Positions 8,648 to 16,187 of a stretch of 64,000 bases of DNA are shown piece by piece; position 1 is the first letter of the stretch, and the number at the start of each line of letters is the position of its first letter. A model generated the notes under the pieces. The model was not told where the DNA came from, searched no databases, and worked only from the letters and a program-made list of their open reading frames with translations. A program made the position numbers and the translations under genes. Origin of the DNA: DALYJJ01 sp031969915 (lineage in GTDB: Bacteria; Acidobacteriota; Terriglobia; Bryobacterales; Bryobacteraceae); assembly GCA_031969915.1 (NCBI GenBank), contig DALYJJ010000013.1, positions 1 to 64,000 on the forward strand, read 5' to 3'.

Positions 8648-10795
8648 ATGAAAACTGCGCTCTCCGTGCTCGTCCTTTGTCTCCTTGCGCCGGCTTGGGC
8701 GGCTGAGAAAAAGCCGGTCACGATCGACGCGTTGATGGCCGTGCGGGAGCAGCCCGCCGGCGGGCCCGTCTGGGCGCCGGACGGAAAATCGTTCGTCTTT
8801 ACACAGGACCGCAAGCTGCACGTGTACACCTTGGCGGCCAAATCGTCGCAGGTCCTCGTGGCCATGCAGGACCTGGAAGCGGCGGCCAGGCGGGCGCCCG
8901 AACCCGAGGCGTTCGGCTGGCGCAACCGGGGTGTCCGGGAGCAGGCGGTGCAGTGGTTTCCCAACGGCAAGCACCTGCTGGTGAGCGCCCGCGGGGACTT
9001 GTTTCAGTGCGCCGTCGACGGCGGCAAATGGGAACAGTTGACGGCCACCGATTTCGTGGAGGGCGATCCCAAGGTGTCGCCCGATGGCAAGAGCGTTTCC
9101 TACCGCCGCGACCACGATCTCTATGTGCTCGATCTCGCGGGCAAGGCGGTCACGCGCCTCACCACCGATGGATCGCCGGCGTTGCGAAACGGCGAACTGG
9201 ACTGGGTCTATCCGGAAGAGCTCGCGCTTCCGACCGCCTACTGGTGGTCGCCGGACTCCACTCGAATCGCCTATTTGCAGTTCGATGTGAGCCGGCTGCC
9301 GGTTTACCCGCACGGCGACTACACCAAGACCGCGCCCGTGTTTGAGCCCCAGCGGTATCCAAAGGCCGGAACGCCGAACTCCGACGTGCGGCTGGGTGTC
9401 GTCACCGTGAAGGGCGGTGCCACCAGGTGGATGGACGTCGGCGAGACCCGCGATTTCCTGCTTGCCCGCGTGCACTGGGTTCCCTCGAGCGAAGAGATCT
9501 TCGTGCAGCGGCTCAACCGGGTGCAGAACCGGCTCGACCTGCTGGCCGCGAACGTGGAAAGCGGCGCCGCCCGGCTGGTGCTCCGCGAGTCCGATCCGCA
9601 TTGGGTGAACATCCACGACGCGCTACGCTTCCTCCCCGGCGGTGAGTTCCTGTGGGCGAGCGAGCGCAGCGGCTACCGGCACCTCTATCGGTATGCCCTC
9701 ACCGGCGAACTCAAGCAGCAGCTAACCTCCGGCGATTGGGAAGTGAGCGAGGTCGCGGGCGTGGATCCGGCGGCACGGAAACTGTTCTACCTTTCCACGG
9801 AGCACAGCGCCATTGAGCGGCATCTCTATTCGATCGGTTTCGACGGCGGCGGCAAGCGGAAGCTCACCGCCACGGCCGGCGTGCATGGCGTCTCGATGAG
9901 TCCGGGGGGCGAGGCTTATCTCGACACGGCTTCGAACACCGGTTCGCCGTCCCGCCGCGTGCTGTACCGCGCCGGCGGCGATGAGATCGGGGTGTGGCGG
10001 GAGGCGAATCGCGCGATCGAAGAGGAGTACCGAATCCTGCCCACCGAATTGCATACCGTGCGCACGGGGGACGGCGAAACGCTCCACGCGCGGCTGATCA
10101 AGCCGGCGGGTTTCGCCCCAGGAAAGAAATACCCGGCCATCGTGATGGTCTACGGCGGCCCGCATGCGCAGAACGTACGCAACGCCTGGGCGGGGCTGAG
10201 CATGGACCAGGTGTACGCGCATCGCGGATTCGTGGTGTGGCAGGTGGACAATCGCGGCACCGCGGGACGGGGGCACGCGTTCGAAACCAAGCTCTACCGC
10301 CGCTTCGGAAAGCAGGAACTCGCGGACCAGTTGGAGGGAGTGAAACACCTGCTCTCGATGGGCTTCGTCGATCCCGCGAAGATCGGGATTTCAGGTTGGA
10401 GCTACGGCGGCTTCATGACGCTGACCGCGCTGCTCCATGCGCCGGATACCTTCCGGGCCGGCATCGCCGGCGCGGCGGTCACCGATTGGCGCCAGTACGA
10501 CACCATCTACACCGAGCGCTATCTGGGACTGCCGCGGGAAAACGAGGAGGGCTACCGCCTCAGTTCACCTGTCCACTCCGCCGCGAATCTCAAGGGACAA
10601 CTCATGCTGGTGCACAACCTGGGCGACGACAACGTGCACTTCTCCAACGCCGTCCAGATGATCGACGCCCTGGAGAAGGCCAACAAGCAGTTTGACCTGG
10701 TGGTCTACCCGCAGAAGGCCCACGGTGTCACGGGCACGGTGCGCCGCCACATGTATGAGGCGATGCTCGGATTCTTCGAGCGCACGCTAAAATAA
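8648..10795 (+). CDS. S9 family prolyl oligopeptidase / dipeptidyl peptidase IV-like
   Basis: This is a 715-residue exported serine peptidase of family S9 (DPP-IV/prolyl oligopeptidase). An N-terminal signal peptide (KTALSVLVLCLLAPAWA, cut before AEKK) leads into a beta-propeller domain (about residues 30-450), which carries the DPP-IV region ELDWVYPEEL and WWSPDSTRIAYLQFD. The alpha/beta-hydrolase domain contains the nucleophile elbow GWSYGG with Ser585, the acid in GDDNVHF and the histidine in KAHGV. It should release dipeptides, probably after proline, from peptides in the periplasm. The ATG at 8648 is preferred over the TTG at 8642 because it begins the signal peptide; GGAGG lies at 8626-8630. 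The enzyme is followed 7 bases later by dusB, with no functional link apparent. Confidence 0.94.
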   Translation: MKTALSVLVLCLLAPAWAAEKKPVTIDALMAVREQPAGGPVWAPDGKSFVFTQDRKLHVYTLAAKSSQVLVAMQDLEAAARRAPEPEAFGWRNRGVREQAVQWFPNGKHLLVSARGDLFQCAVDGGKWEQLTATDFVEGDPKVSPDGKSVSYRRDHDLYVLDLAGKAVTRLTTDGSPALRNGELDWVYPEELALPTAYWWSPDSTRIAYLQFDVSRLPVYPHGDYTKTAPVFEPQRYPKAGTPNSDVRLGVVTVKGGATRWMDVGETRDFLLARVHWVPSSEEIFVQRLNRVQNRLDLLAANVESGAARLVLRESDPHWVNIHDALRFLPGGEFLWASERSGYRHLYRYALTGELKQQLTSGDWEVSEVAGVDPAARKLFYLSTEHSAIERHLYSIGFDGGGKRKLTATAGVHGVSMSPGGEAYLDTASNTGSPSRRVLYRAGGDEIGVWREANRAIEEEYRILPTELHTVRTGDGETLHARLIKPAGFAPGKKYPAIVMVYGGPHAQNVRNAWAGLSMDQVYAHRGFVVWQVDNRGTAGRGHAFETKLYRRFGKQELADQLEGVKHLLSMGFVDPAKIGISGWSYGGFMTLTALLHAPDTFRAGIAGAAVTDWRQYDTIYTERYLGLPRENEEGYRLSSPVHSAANLKGQLMLVHNLGDDNVHFSNAVQMIDALEKANKQFDLVVYPQKAHGVTGTVRRHMYEAMLGFFERTLK

Positions 10796-10802
10796 GAAGT
10801 CA

Positions 10803-11816
10803 GTGCACCCTTTTCCCCAGTCGTATCAAGCCGGGCCGGTGAAGATCGCCCCTGCGACGGTGCTCGCGCCGATGGCCGGCGTAACGGACACCGTCTTCCG
10901 GCGCATGATCCGCGCGCAGGGCGGCTGCGGGCTGTTGATGACCGAGTTCACCAGTTCGCACGGCGTGGTGGCGAACCGCCAGATGAGGAAGAAGGCGTTC
11001 CACTACCTGTATTACGAGCCCGGCGAGCATCCCATCGCGGCCCAGTTGTTCGGTTCCGATCCCAAGGTGATGGCCGACGCGGCGCGCGTCTGCCAGGACC
11101 TCGGCTTCGACGCGGTGGACATCAATTTCGGCTGCCCCGTGAAGAAGGTGGTGACCTGCAACGGCGGATCGGGGCTGCTGCGCGATCTCCCCTTGGTGGA
11201 GCGGCTGTTGAAGGACGTGCGGGCGGCGATCTCGATTCCGCTCACCATGAAGTTCCGCTCGGGCTGGAGCGACCGCGAACTGGTGCACGTGCGAATGGCG
11301 AAGCTCGCCGAAGACTGCGGCCTCCAGGCGATCGCGCTGCACCCTCGCACGCGCGAGCAGGGCTACAGCGGCCACGCCGACTGGACGCGCATCGCCGAGG
11401 TCAAGGCGGCCGTGAAGATCCCCGTCATCGGCAACGGCGACGTGAACGCCCCGGAGGACGCGGTGCGTATGGTGCGCGAAACCAATTGCGATGCGGTGAT
11501 GATCGGCCGCTGCGCGTCATCGAACCCGTGGATCTTCCGCCAGATCGCCGAGTACGTCCGCACCGGGGCTTACTGGAAGCCCGCCGACGCGGACCGGCAC
11601 CAGATGATGCGCCGCTACTACGCGATGCTCATCGAGCACCGCCAATTGGACGCCGCCGGGAAGATGAAGCAGTTCGCGACGTACTTCACCCACGGCGTCC
11701 GCAATGGCGCCCGGCTGCGCGTCGAGATCTACCACGCCAAGGAGCCGCAACGGATTCTCGACCTGGTGGACGCCTTCTTCGAAAAGGAACTCGCGCTCAA
11801 CGCGCCGGCCGCGTGA
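10803..11816 (+). CDS. dusB: tRNA-dihydrouridine synthase (DusB type)
   Basis: This FMN enzyme reduces specific uridines in the tRNA D-loop to dihydrouridine using NADPH. The 337-residue sequence has the TIM-barrel start APMAGVTDTVFRRM, the substrate region QLFGSDP, the catalytic cysteine in DINFGCPVKKV (about residue 111), the FMN/phosphate segment HPRTREQGYSGHADW, and PVIGNGDVN followed by AVMIGRCASSNPWIF. The C-terminal helical domain is present. The start is a GTG at 10803, which gives the expected short N terminus ahead of VKIAPATVLAPMAG. The stop overlaps the GTG start of rnhA, so the two RNA-acting enzymes are coupled. Confidence 0.95.
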   Translation: MHPFPQSYQAGPVKIAPATVLAPMAGVTDTVFRRMIRAQGGCGLLMTEFTSSHGVVANRQMRKKAFHYLYYEPGEHPIAAQLFGSDPKVMADAARVCQDLGFDAVDINFGCPVKKVVTCNGGSGLLRDLPLVERLLKDVRAAISIPLTMKFRSGWSDRELVHVRMAKLAEDCGLQAIALHPRTREQGYSGHADWTRIAEVKAAVKIPVIGNGDVNAPEDAVRMVRETNCDAVMIGRCASSNPWIFRQIAEYVRTGAYWKPADADRHQMMRRYYAMLIEHRQLDAAGKMKQFATYFTHGVRNGARLRVEIYHAKEPQRILDLVDAFFEKELALNAPAA

Positions 11817-12256
11817 AACAGGTTCAACTCATCACGGACGGGGCGTGCCTGGGGAATCCGGGGCGCGGCGGCTGGGCCTACATCCTGCGTTACAAAGACC
11901 GCAAGAAAGAGGCCTACGGCGCCGATCCGCAAACCACCAATAACCGCATGGAACTGACCGCGGCGGTCCGTGGCCTTTCGGCGTTGAAGGAGCGCTGCGC
12001 GGTGCAGGTGGTGACCGACTCCGAGTACATGAAGAACGGCATCACGCAGTGGATTCACGGCTGGAAACGCAAAGGCTGGAAGCGAGCCGACGGCCAGCCG
12101 GTGCTGAACCGTGACCTTTGGGAGGAACTCGACGGCCAGGTGAACCGCCACCAGACGGAGTGGGTCTGGACGAAGGGCCACGCCCAGCACGAAGACAACA
12201 ACCGCTGCGACGAACTGGCCTCCATGGCCGCCCGCGAGCAGGCCTCCAGCGCCTGA
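11813..12256 (+). CDS. rnhA: ribonuclease HI
   Basis: RNase HI degrades the RNA strand of RNA-DNA hybrids such as R-loops and Okazaki primers. The 147-residue protein has all four acidic catalytic positions: the Asp in LITDGACLGNPGRGGW, the Glu in NNRMELTAAVRGL, the Asp in VVTDSEYMKNGI and the late Asp in NNRCDELA. It also has the basic-protrusion-like stretch GWKRKGWKRADGQPV that binds hybrid, and the WVKGH-like loop (WVWTKGHAQHEDN). It starts at GTG 11813 inside the stop of dusB (GTGA overlap). The length and motif order match the bacterial type 1 family. Confidence 0.96.
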   Translation: MKQVQLITDGACLGNPGRGGWAYILRYKDRKKEAYGADPQTTNNRMELTAAVRGLSALKERCAVQVVTDSEYMKNGITQWIHGWKRKGWKRADGQPVLNRDLWEELDGQVNRHQTEWVWTKGHAQHEDNNRCDELASMAAREQASSA

Positions 12257-12292
12257 TCTGCTACGCTGCAACAAGAGGCAGGCCAACGGCTC

Positions 12293-12895
12293 ATGCGACT
12301 TCGTTTGCTTTTGCTCGCCGCGGTGGCGGCGGCCGCCCAGGCCCAGTCGATCGGCTGGGGCGTCAAGGCGGGCGTGCCCTTCACCGATTTCTTCAACGCC
12401 GCCCGGGCCGGCAACGTCAGCTATTCCCAATTCACCCGCCGCTACACGTTCGGGCCGATGGTCGATCTCAGGCTGCCGCTGGGCGTGGGCATCGAGGCCA
12501 ACGCTCTCTACAAGCGGTTCCGCTATGAACGCGACTCCGCCGCCGGTCCGGGCGGCGCGGACGGCAACTTCTGGGAGTTCCCCTTGCTGTTGAAGTATCG
12601 AATGCCGGGCGTGCTGGTTCGGCCCTACGTGGCGGGCGGCTTCTCCTTCCGCACCATCCAGGGTCTGGCCGCCTTCGGCGCCGATCTGCTGCCCGGAGGT
12701 GATCCGCCCGAGTTGCGCGACAACTCGGCGCGCGGCGTGGTGCTTGGTACGGGACTCGAGGTGAAACTCATCAAGGTGCGCGTGGCGCCCGAAGTGCGCT
12801 TCACCCGCTGGGGTTCGCGCGCGTTCGACGATCTCCGCGGCGGACTCGAATCCCGAAGGAATCAACTCGAGTTTCTGGTGGGACTGACGTTTTGA
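12293..12895 (+). CDS. outer-membrane beta-barrel protein
   Basis: This 200-residue protein has a signal peptide (RLRLLLLAAVAAAAQAQ) followed by alternating polar and hydrophobic strands, as in small eight-stranded outer-membrane barrels of the OmpA/PorT-like type. Examples are IGWGVKAGVPFTDFF, YTFGPMVDLRLPLGVGIEANALYKRF, FWEFPLLLKYRM, RPYVAGGFSFRTI, VLGTGLEVKLIKVRVAPEVRFTRW and QLEFLVGLTF. It ends in phenylalanine, the usual barrel-assembly signal. It is likely structural or a small porin, with no ligand predicted. An ATG at 12293 follows a purine-rich stretch (AAGAGGCAGG). Its stop overlaps the TTG start of nadD, so expression is coupled to an unrelated housekeeping gene. Confidence 0.82.
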   Translation: MRLRLLLLAAVAAAAQAQSIGWGVKAGVPFTDFFNAARAGNVSYSQFTRRYTFGPMVDLRLPLGVGIEANALYKRFRYERDSAAGPGGADGNFWEFPLLLKYRMPGVLVRPYVAGGFSFRTIQGLAAFGADLLPGGDPPELRDNSARGVVLGTGLEVKLIKVRVAPEVRFTRWGSRAFDDLRGGLESRRNQLEFLVGLTF

Positions 12896-13461
12896 GGGTC
12901 GCGATCTTCGGCGGGACCTTCGATCCCATCCATTCCGCTCACTTGGCCGTGGCGCGCGAGGCGGCCGATCGCTTCGGCCTCGACCGCGTGCTCTTCGTCA
13001 CCGCCGGCCAGCCCCCGCACAAGTCGCAGCCACGGACGCCGTTTGAACACCGGCATCGCATGGTGGAACTGGCCGTGGCCGGTGAGCCGCGATTCGAAGC
13101 CTCGCGGCTCGAAGCGGGGCGCACCAGCTATTCCATCCAGACCATCGAAGAGGTGCGCGCCGGTTTGGGCCCGGCCGATGAGCTGTTCTTCCTGATCGGC
13201 GCCGACGCCTTCGCCGAAGTCGGCGCCTGGCGCCGCTCCGAGGATGTCGTCCGAATGGTCACGTTTCTGGTGGCGGCGCGCCCCGGACACCAGTACGCCG
13301 TGCCCGCGGGCGCGGCCGTGATCCGGCTCGATACGCTCGCCTTTTCCGTGTCTTCTTCCGCCCTCCGGGAAAAACTGGAGCGCACCGGCGCCGCCGAGGA
13401 ACTGCCGCCCGCGGTGTTGCAGTATATTCACAAACACGGCCTCTATCGCGGGCTACAATAG
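12892..13461 (+). CDS. nadD: nicotinate-nucleotide adenylyltransferase
   Basis: NadD joins nicotinate mononucleotide and ATP to deaminated NAD in NAD+ biosynthesis. The 189-residue sequence starts with the nucleotidyltransferase motif FGGTFDPIHSAHL (GxFxPxHxxH class). It continues with PPHKS, the substrate region FLIGADAFAEVGAWRRSEDV, and the C-terminal motif VSSSALREKL, a variant of the family ISSTxIR. The start is TTG at 12892, overlapping the previous stop as TTGA; no other start fits because the conserved motif begins three residues later. Length is typical. A histidine kinase follows after 10 bases. Confidence 0.96.
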   Translation: MRVAIFGGTFDPIHSAHLAVAREAADRFGLDRVLFVTAGQPPHKSQPRTPFEHRHRMVELAVAGEPRFEASRLEAGRTSYSIQTIEEVRAGLGPADELFFLIGADAFAEVGAWRRSEDVVRMVTFLVAARPGHQYAVPAGAAVIRLDTLAFSVSSSALREKLERTGAAEELPPAVLQYIHKHGLYRGLQ

Positions 13462-13471
13462 AGAACCCATC

Positions 13472-14953
13472 TTGACTGCGAGAATTTTCTTCAAGCTGAT
13501 CGCCGCGGTGCTGCTGGTACTGGTGGTGGCGCTCTCCGCGATCGACTTCCTGACCACGCGCATGGTGGAGAAGACCTACGTCGACTCCCTTACGCGCGAG
13601 CTCGCGGAGAAGGCCCAGTTGCTCGCGCTCGAGCATTCCGAAGGTTTCACCGCCCTGGAGGACCGCCGCATCCGGGAGTTGGGCACTGCCCTGGCCGCGC
13701 GCATCACCGTGGTGGCGCGCGACGGCCGTGTGATCGCCGACTCCGAGGCCGACGCCGACAAAATGGAGAACCACTCCCACCGTCCCGAGGTCGGCGCGGC
13801 GTTGAACGGGCAGCGGGGCTCCAGCGTCCGCCGCAGCCCGACCACCGGTAAGTTCTTCCTCTACCAGGCGATCCCCATCCCCGAGGGCGCGCTGCGGCTC
13901 GCCCTGCCGCTCGCCGACGTCGACGCGCAGGTCAGCTCCATCCGCCGCCGCATGGTGGGCTACGCGGCGCTCGCGTTCCTGCCCGCGATCGCACTCGCGG
14001 CGTTCTTCGCCCGCTACTACTCGGCCCGGCTGGGCGAGATCATTCACCACGCAGGCACTCTGGCCACCGGCAATTTCAAGGCCCGGCTCGCCTCCACCGG
14101 CCGCGACGAACTGGGGACCCTCAGCGCCAAGCTGAACGAAACGGCCGAGAAACTCCAGCGCATGTTCGAGGAATTGCAGCACGAGCACATCGAGATGGAG
14201 AAGCTCGAGCGCATTCGAAAAGATTTCGTGATCAACGTCAGCCACGAACTCCGCACGCCGCTCGCCTCGATCCAGGGCTACACTGAGACTCTGCTCGACG
14301 GAGCCCTCCACGACCCCGTCCACAACGTGCGCTTCTTGACCATCATCCGGCAGAACGCCGAGCGCCTCGGACGCTTGACCGCTGACCTCCTCACCCTCTC
14401 GCGAATTGAGTTGAAGACCCAGAAGTTCCAGTTCGCCTCCTACCATTTGAGGGCGCTGCTCGAAGAGAACGTCGACTCCATGCAGCCGATCGCGGAGAAA
14501 AAACGCATCGGTCTGTTCATCGCGCCCGCGCCGGAGCGGGCGGAAGTCTTCTGCGATTCCGAAGCGCTCCACCAGATCATGAGCAACCTGCTCGATAACG
14601 CCATCAAGTACACGCCCGAGGGGGGGCGGATCGAGGTCCGCGCTACGCCCGAGAACGGCTCCCGCGGGGAGTTGATCCGGATCGAGGTTCGCGACGAGGG
14701 CGCCGGAATTCCCCAGGAAGACCTGCCCCGGTTGTTCGAGCGCTTCTATCGCGTCGATAAGGCCCGCTCAAGAGAGCTCGGTGGTACTGGGCTGGGACTC
14801 GCCATCGTCAAGCACCTGGTCCGCGCCCAGGGCGGTGAAGTGAGCGTCCACAGCGAGTTAGGCAAGGGATCCACCTTCGCTTTCACGCTCCCCGTGCACG
14901 ATCTGGGGCTCGCCGAGTATGGCTCCGTTCAAGCAGAGTTGACCAGTTCGTAA
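13472..14953 (+). CDS. phoR: PhoR-like sensor histidine kinase
   Basis: This is a 493-residue membrane sensor kinase. Helix TM1 spans residues 8-28. The periplasmic part, with ITVVARDGRVIADSEADADKMENH and RPEVGAAL, resembles the PhoR/Cache sensor, and TM2 spans 163-183. A HAMP linker follows, then the dimerisation domain with phospho-accepting His258 (NVSHELRTPLASI). The HATPase domain has N box NLLDNAIKYTP, G1 DEGAGIP, F box LFERFYR and G2 GGTGLGLAIV. The cognate regulator follows 47 bases downstream, and Pho-box-like repeats lie in between. It should respond to phosphate limitation, judging by homology, by the partner and by the repeats. No pst or phoU genes are in the window. The start is TTG at 13472, which gives a sensible N terminus before TM1. 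Confidence 0.88.
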   Translation: MTARIFFKLIAAVLLVLVVALSAIDFLTTRMVEKTYVDSLTRELAEKAQLLALEHSEGFTALEDRRIRELGTALAARITVVARDGRVIADSEADADKMENHSHRPEVGAALNGQRGSSVRRSPTTGKFFLYQAIPIPEGALRLALPLADVDAQVSSIRRRMVGYAALAFLPAIALAAFFARYYSARLGEIIHHAGTLATGNFKARLASTGRDELGTLSAKLNETAEKLQRMFEELQHEHIEMEKLERIRKDFVINVSHELRTPLASIQGYTETLLDGALHDPVHNVRFLTIIRQNAERLGRLTADLLTLSRIELKTQKFQFASYHLRALLEENVDSMQPIAEKKRIGLFIAPAPERAEVFCDSEALHQIMSNLLDNAIKYTPEGGRIEVRATPENGSRGELIRIEVRDEGAGIPQEDLPRLFERFYRVDKARSRELGGTGLGLAIVKHLVRAQGGEVSVHSELGKGSTFAFTLPVHDLGLAEYGSVQAELTSS

Positions 14954-14965
14954 TGTGTCTGTAAC
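14938..14965 (+). promoter_or_regulatory. PhoB-box-like 11-bp repeats before phoB
   Basis: Three hexamers start exactly 11 bases apart: GTTGAC (14938), CGTAAT (14949) and TGTAAC (14960). They fit a shared pattern of T at position 3, A at position 5 and a pyrimidine at position 6. The 11-base period is that of PhoB/OmpR-family tandem sites. A GATAAG -10-like hexamer follows about 8 bases after the last repeat, in the place expected for an activated Pho promoter. The array overlaps the end of phoR and lies 35 bases upstream of the phoB start, so it could drive autoregulation. Binding is inferred, not shown. Confidence 0.5.
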
Positions 14966-15000
14966 TACTTTTCGATAAGGTCAGGGAAAGGCCACCGGAC

Positions 15001-15723
15001 ATGAAGAAAATCGTTCTGATCGAAGACGACTCTGATCTGTACGCGCTACTCAAGTACAACCTGGAGAAGGAAGGGTTCGCCCTGGTCGGCGCGCAGACGG
15101 GCAAAGGCGCCATCGATCTCTGCCGGCGGGAGCGCCCGGACCTGATCCTGCTCGACATCATGCTGCCCGATTCCGACGGGCTGGACATCTGCAAGGGCAT
15201 CCGCCAGCACCCGGAACTCGCGCACATTCCCGTGATCTTCCTGACCGCGCGGGCCTCGGAGACTGACCGCATCGTGGGCCTGGAACTGGGCGCCAACGAT
15301 TACATCGTGAAGCCGTTCTTCATTCGCGAACTGATCGCGCGCATCAAGATTCAATTCCGCTCCCAAGCCACTCCGCAGCGAATGCTGAAAGTAAACGGCC
15401 TGGAGCTGGATCGCAGCAGTTGCCGGGTACGCCTGAACGGAGAGCAGCTTTCGCTCACCGCCACCGAGTTCCGGCTGCTCGAATTCCTGATGAGCCGCCC
15501 GGGCGTGGTATTCAGCCGGGAACAGTTGCTCGACGCCGTCTGGGGCCACGACCGCGCCGTGACGGACCGCACCGTCGACGTCTACATTCTGCGCCTGCGG
15601 CAGAAGGTGGAAGGCGATCCCGCGAGTCCCTCCTTCATCCGCTCGGTTCGTGGGTTCGGCTACAGCTTCAACGACGCGGGCGTCGAACTGGCTCAGGCTG
15701 AGAAAGTATCCGCCGCCGGCTGA
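15001..15723 (+). CDS. phoB: PhoB-like OmpR-family response regulator
   Basis: This 240-residue regulator pairs with the upstream kinase. The receiver domain (residues 1-120) has the acidic pair D9/D10 (LIEDDSD), the phospho-accepting Asp52 (LILLDIMLPDSDG), the switch Thr in FLTARA and the Lys in VKPFF. The C-terminal winged-helix DNA-binding domain (about 130-230) shows LTATEFRLLEFLMSRPGVVFSREQLL, then TVDVYILRLRQKVE and the wing RSVRGFGYSF. Such proteins bind tandem 11-bp repeats next to weak -35 regions and recruit sigma-70. Two matching repeat arrays occur nearby, one just before this gene and one before the TIGR03437 gene at 16188. Assignment as PhoB rather than another OmpR-type regulator is good but not certain. 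Confidence 0.88.
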   Translation: MKKIVLIEDDSDLYALLKYNLEKEGFALVGAQTGKGAIDLCRRERPDLILLDIMLPDSDGLDICKGIRQHPELAHIPVIFLTARASETDRIVGLELGANDYIVKPFFIRELIARIKIQFRSQATPQRMLKVNGLELDRSSCRVRLNGEQLSLTATEFRLLEFLMSRPGVVFSREQLLDAVWGHDRAVTDRTVDVYILRLRQKVEGDPASPSFIRSVRGFGYSFNDAGVELAQAEKVSAAG

Positions 15724-15738
15724 CGTCACCGGTACCGG

Positions 15739-15778
15739 GGTACCTAAGAGTCAGGGAGTCCGGGCCGCCATCTAGGTA
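15739..15778. promoter_or_regulatory. spaced inverted repeat TACCTA / TAGGTA
   Basis: Downstream of phoB there is an inverted pair: TACCTA (15741-15746) and TAGGTA (15773-15778). Centres are 32 bases apart, about three helical turns. The arms extend imperfectly (TACCTAAGA against the complement of TCTAGGTA). A GGTACC direct repeat (15731-15736 and 15739-15744) abuts the left arm. The heptamers resemble NarL/FixJ-type half sites. It lies upstream of a small ORF at 15836 and could be an operator, but no regulator is known. Confidence 0.25.
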
Positions 15779-15835
15779 GAAATCGTAAGGTCTTTTCAGA
15801 GCGCCGGAGCCAAGCTTCCGCCTTACCATGGAAGC

Positions 15836-16036
15836 ATGTGCAGGCGCGACATCCTTCACGATCTCGTGGACCGGGTTCCGGACCGGCAAGTCGCCTTTGT
15901 ACAGGCTCTGCTCGCGCTCGTGTGTGAATCCGGATTGAGTTTGGGACCCTCCAAGGCGACTCCCGCCTCCAGCACCAACGCCGCGGTGGAGGCAGCCCTG
16001 GCCGCCGCTTTGTTGTACGACGACAGCCGCCGCTAA
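15836..16036 (+). CDS. small hypothetical protein (66 aa)
   Basis: This short open frame between phoB and the TIGR03437 gene may encode a 66-residue soluble protein. Its start, ILHDLVDRVPDRQVAFVQALLALV, resembles the helix-turn pattern of many small bacterial proteins that open with a DLVDxLPxxxxxxAxxFL segment, often antitoxin-like or of unknown role. The rest is Ala- and Ser-rich. The ATG at 15836 has only a weak GGAA in front. A spaced inverted repeat lies upstream. Base composition and third-position GC are compatible with a gene, but the evidence is thin, and I do not assign a function. Confidence 0.4.
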   Translation: MCRRDILHDLVDRVPDRQVAFVQALLALVCESGLSLGPSKATPASSTNAAVEAALAAALLYDDSRR

Positions 16037-16048
16037 GCGCTCATCCCT

Positions 16049-16104
16049 TGTAACCTCAAGTTCATACTCGATTCACGAACGCGTAATTGCCCCGTTGGTA
16101 GCAT
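16049..16104 (+). promoter_or_regulatory. four-repeat PhoB-box-like array and -10
   Basis: Four hexamers start at exact 11-base intervals: TGTAAC (16049), GTTCAT (16060), ATTCAC (16071) and CGTAAT (16082). All share T at position 3, A or C at position 4, A at position 5 and C or T at position 6, the core of the Pho-box TGTCAT repeat. Two of the hexamers are identical to those before phoB. A TAGCAT -10-like hexamer (16099-16104) follows 11 bases after the last repeat, the spacing known for PhoB-activated promoters. The array lies 100 bases upstream of the TIGR03437 gene and likely controls that gene and the TonB receptor. Confidence 0.55.
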
Positions 16105-16187
16105 AGCCCTTCCGGATGCGATCTTTGCGCGCGCGAACAAGCCACGCCGCCACGGCGGGGCACTCCTTCGAGACCCAAGGAAATCCG

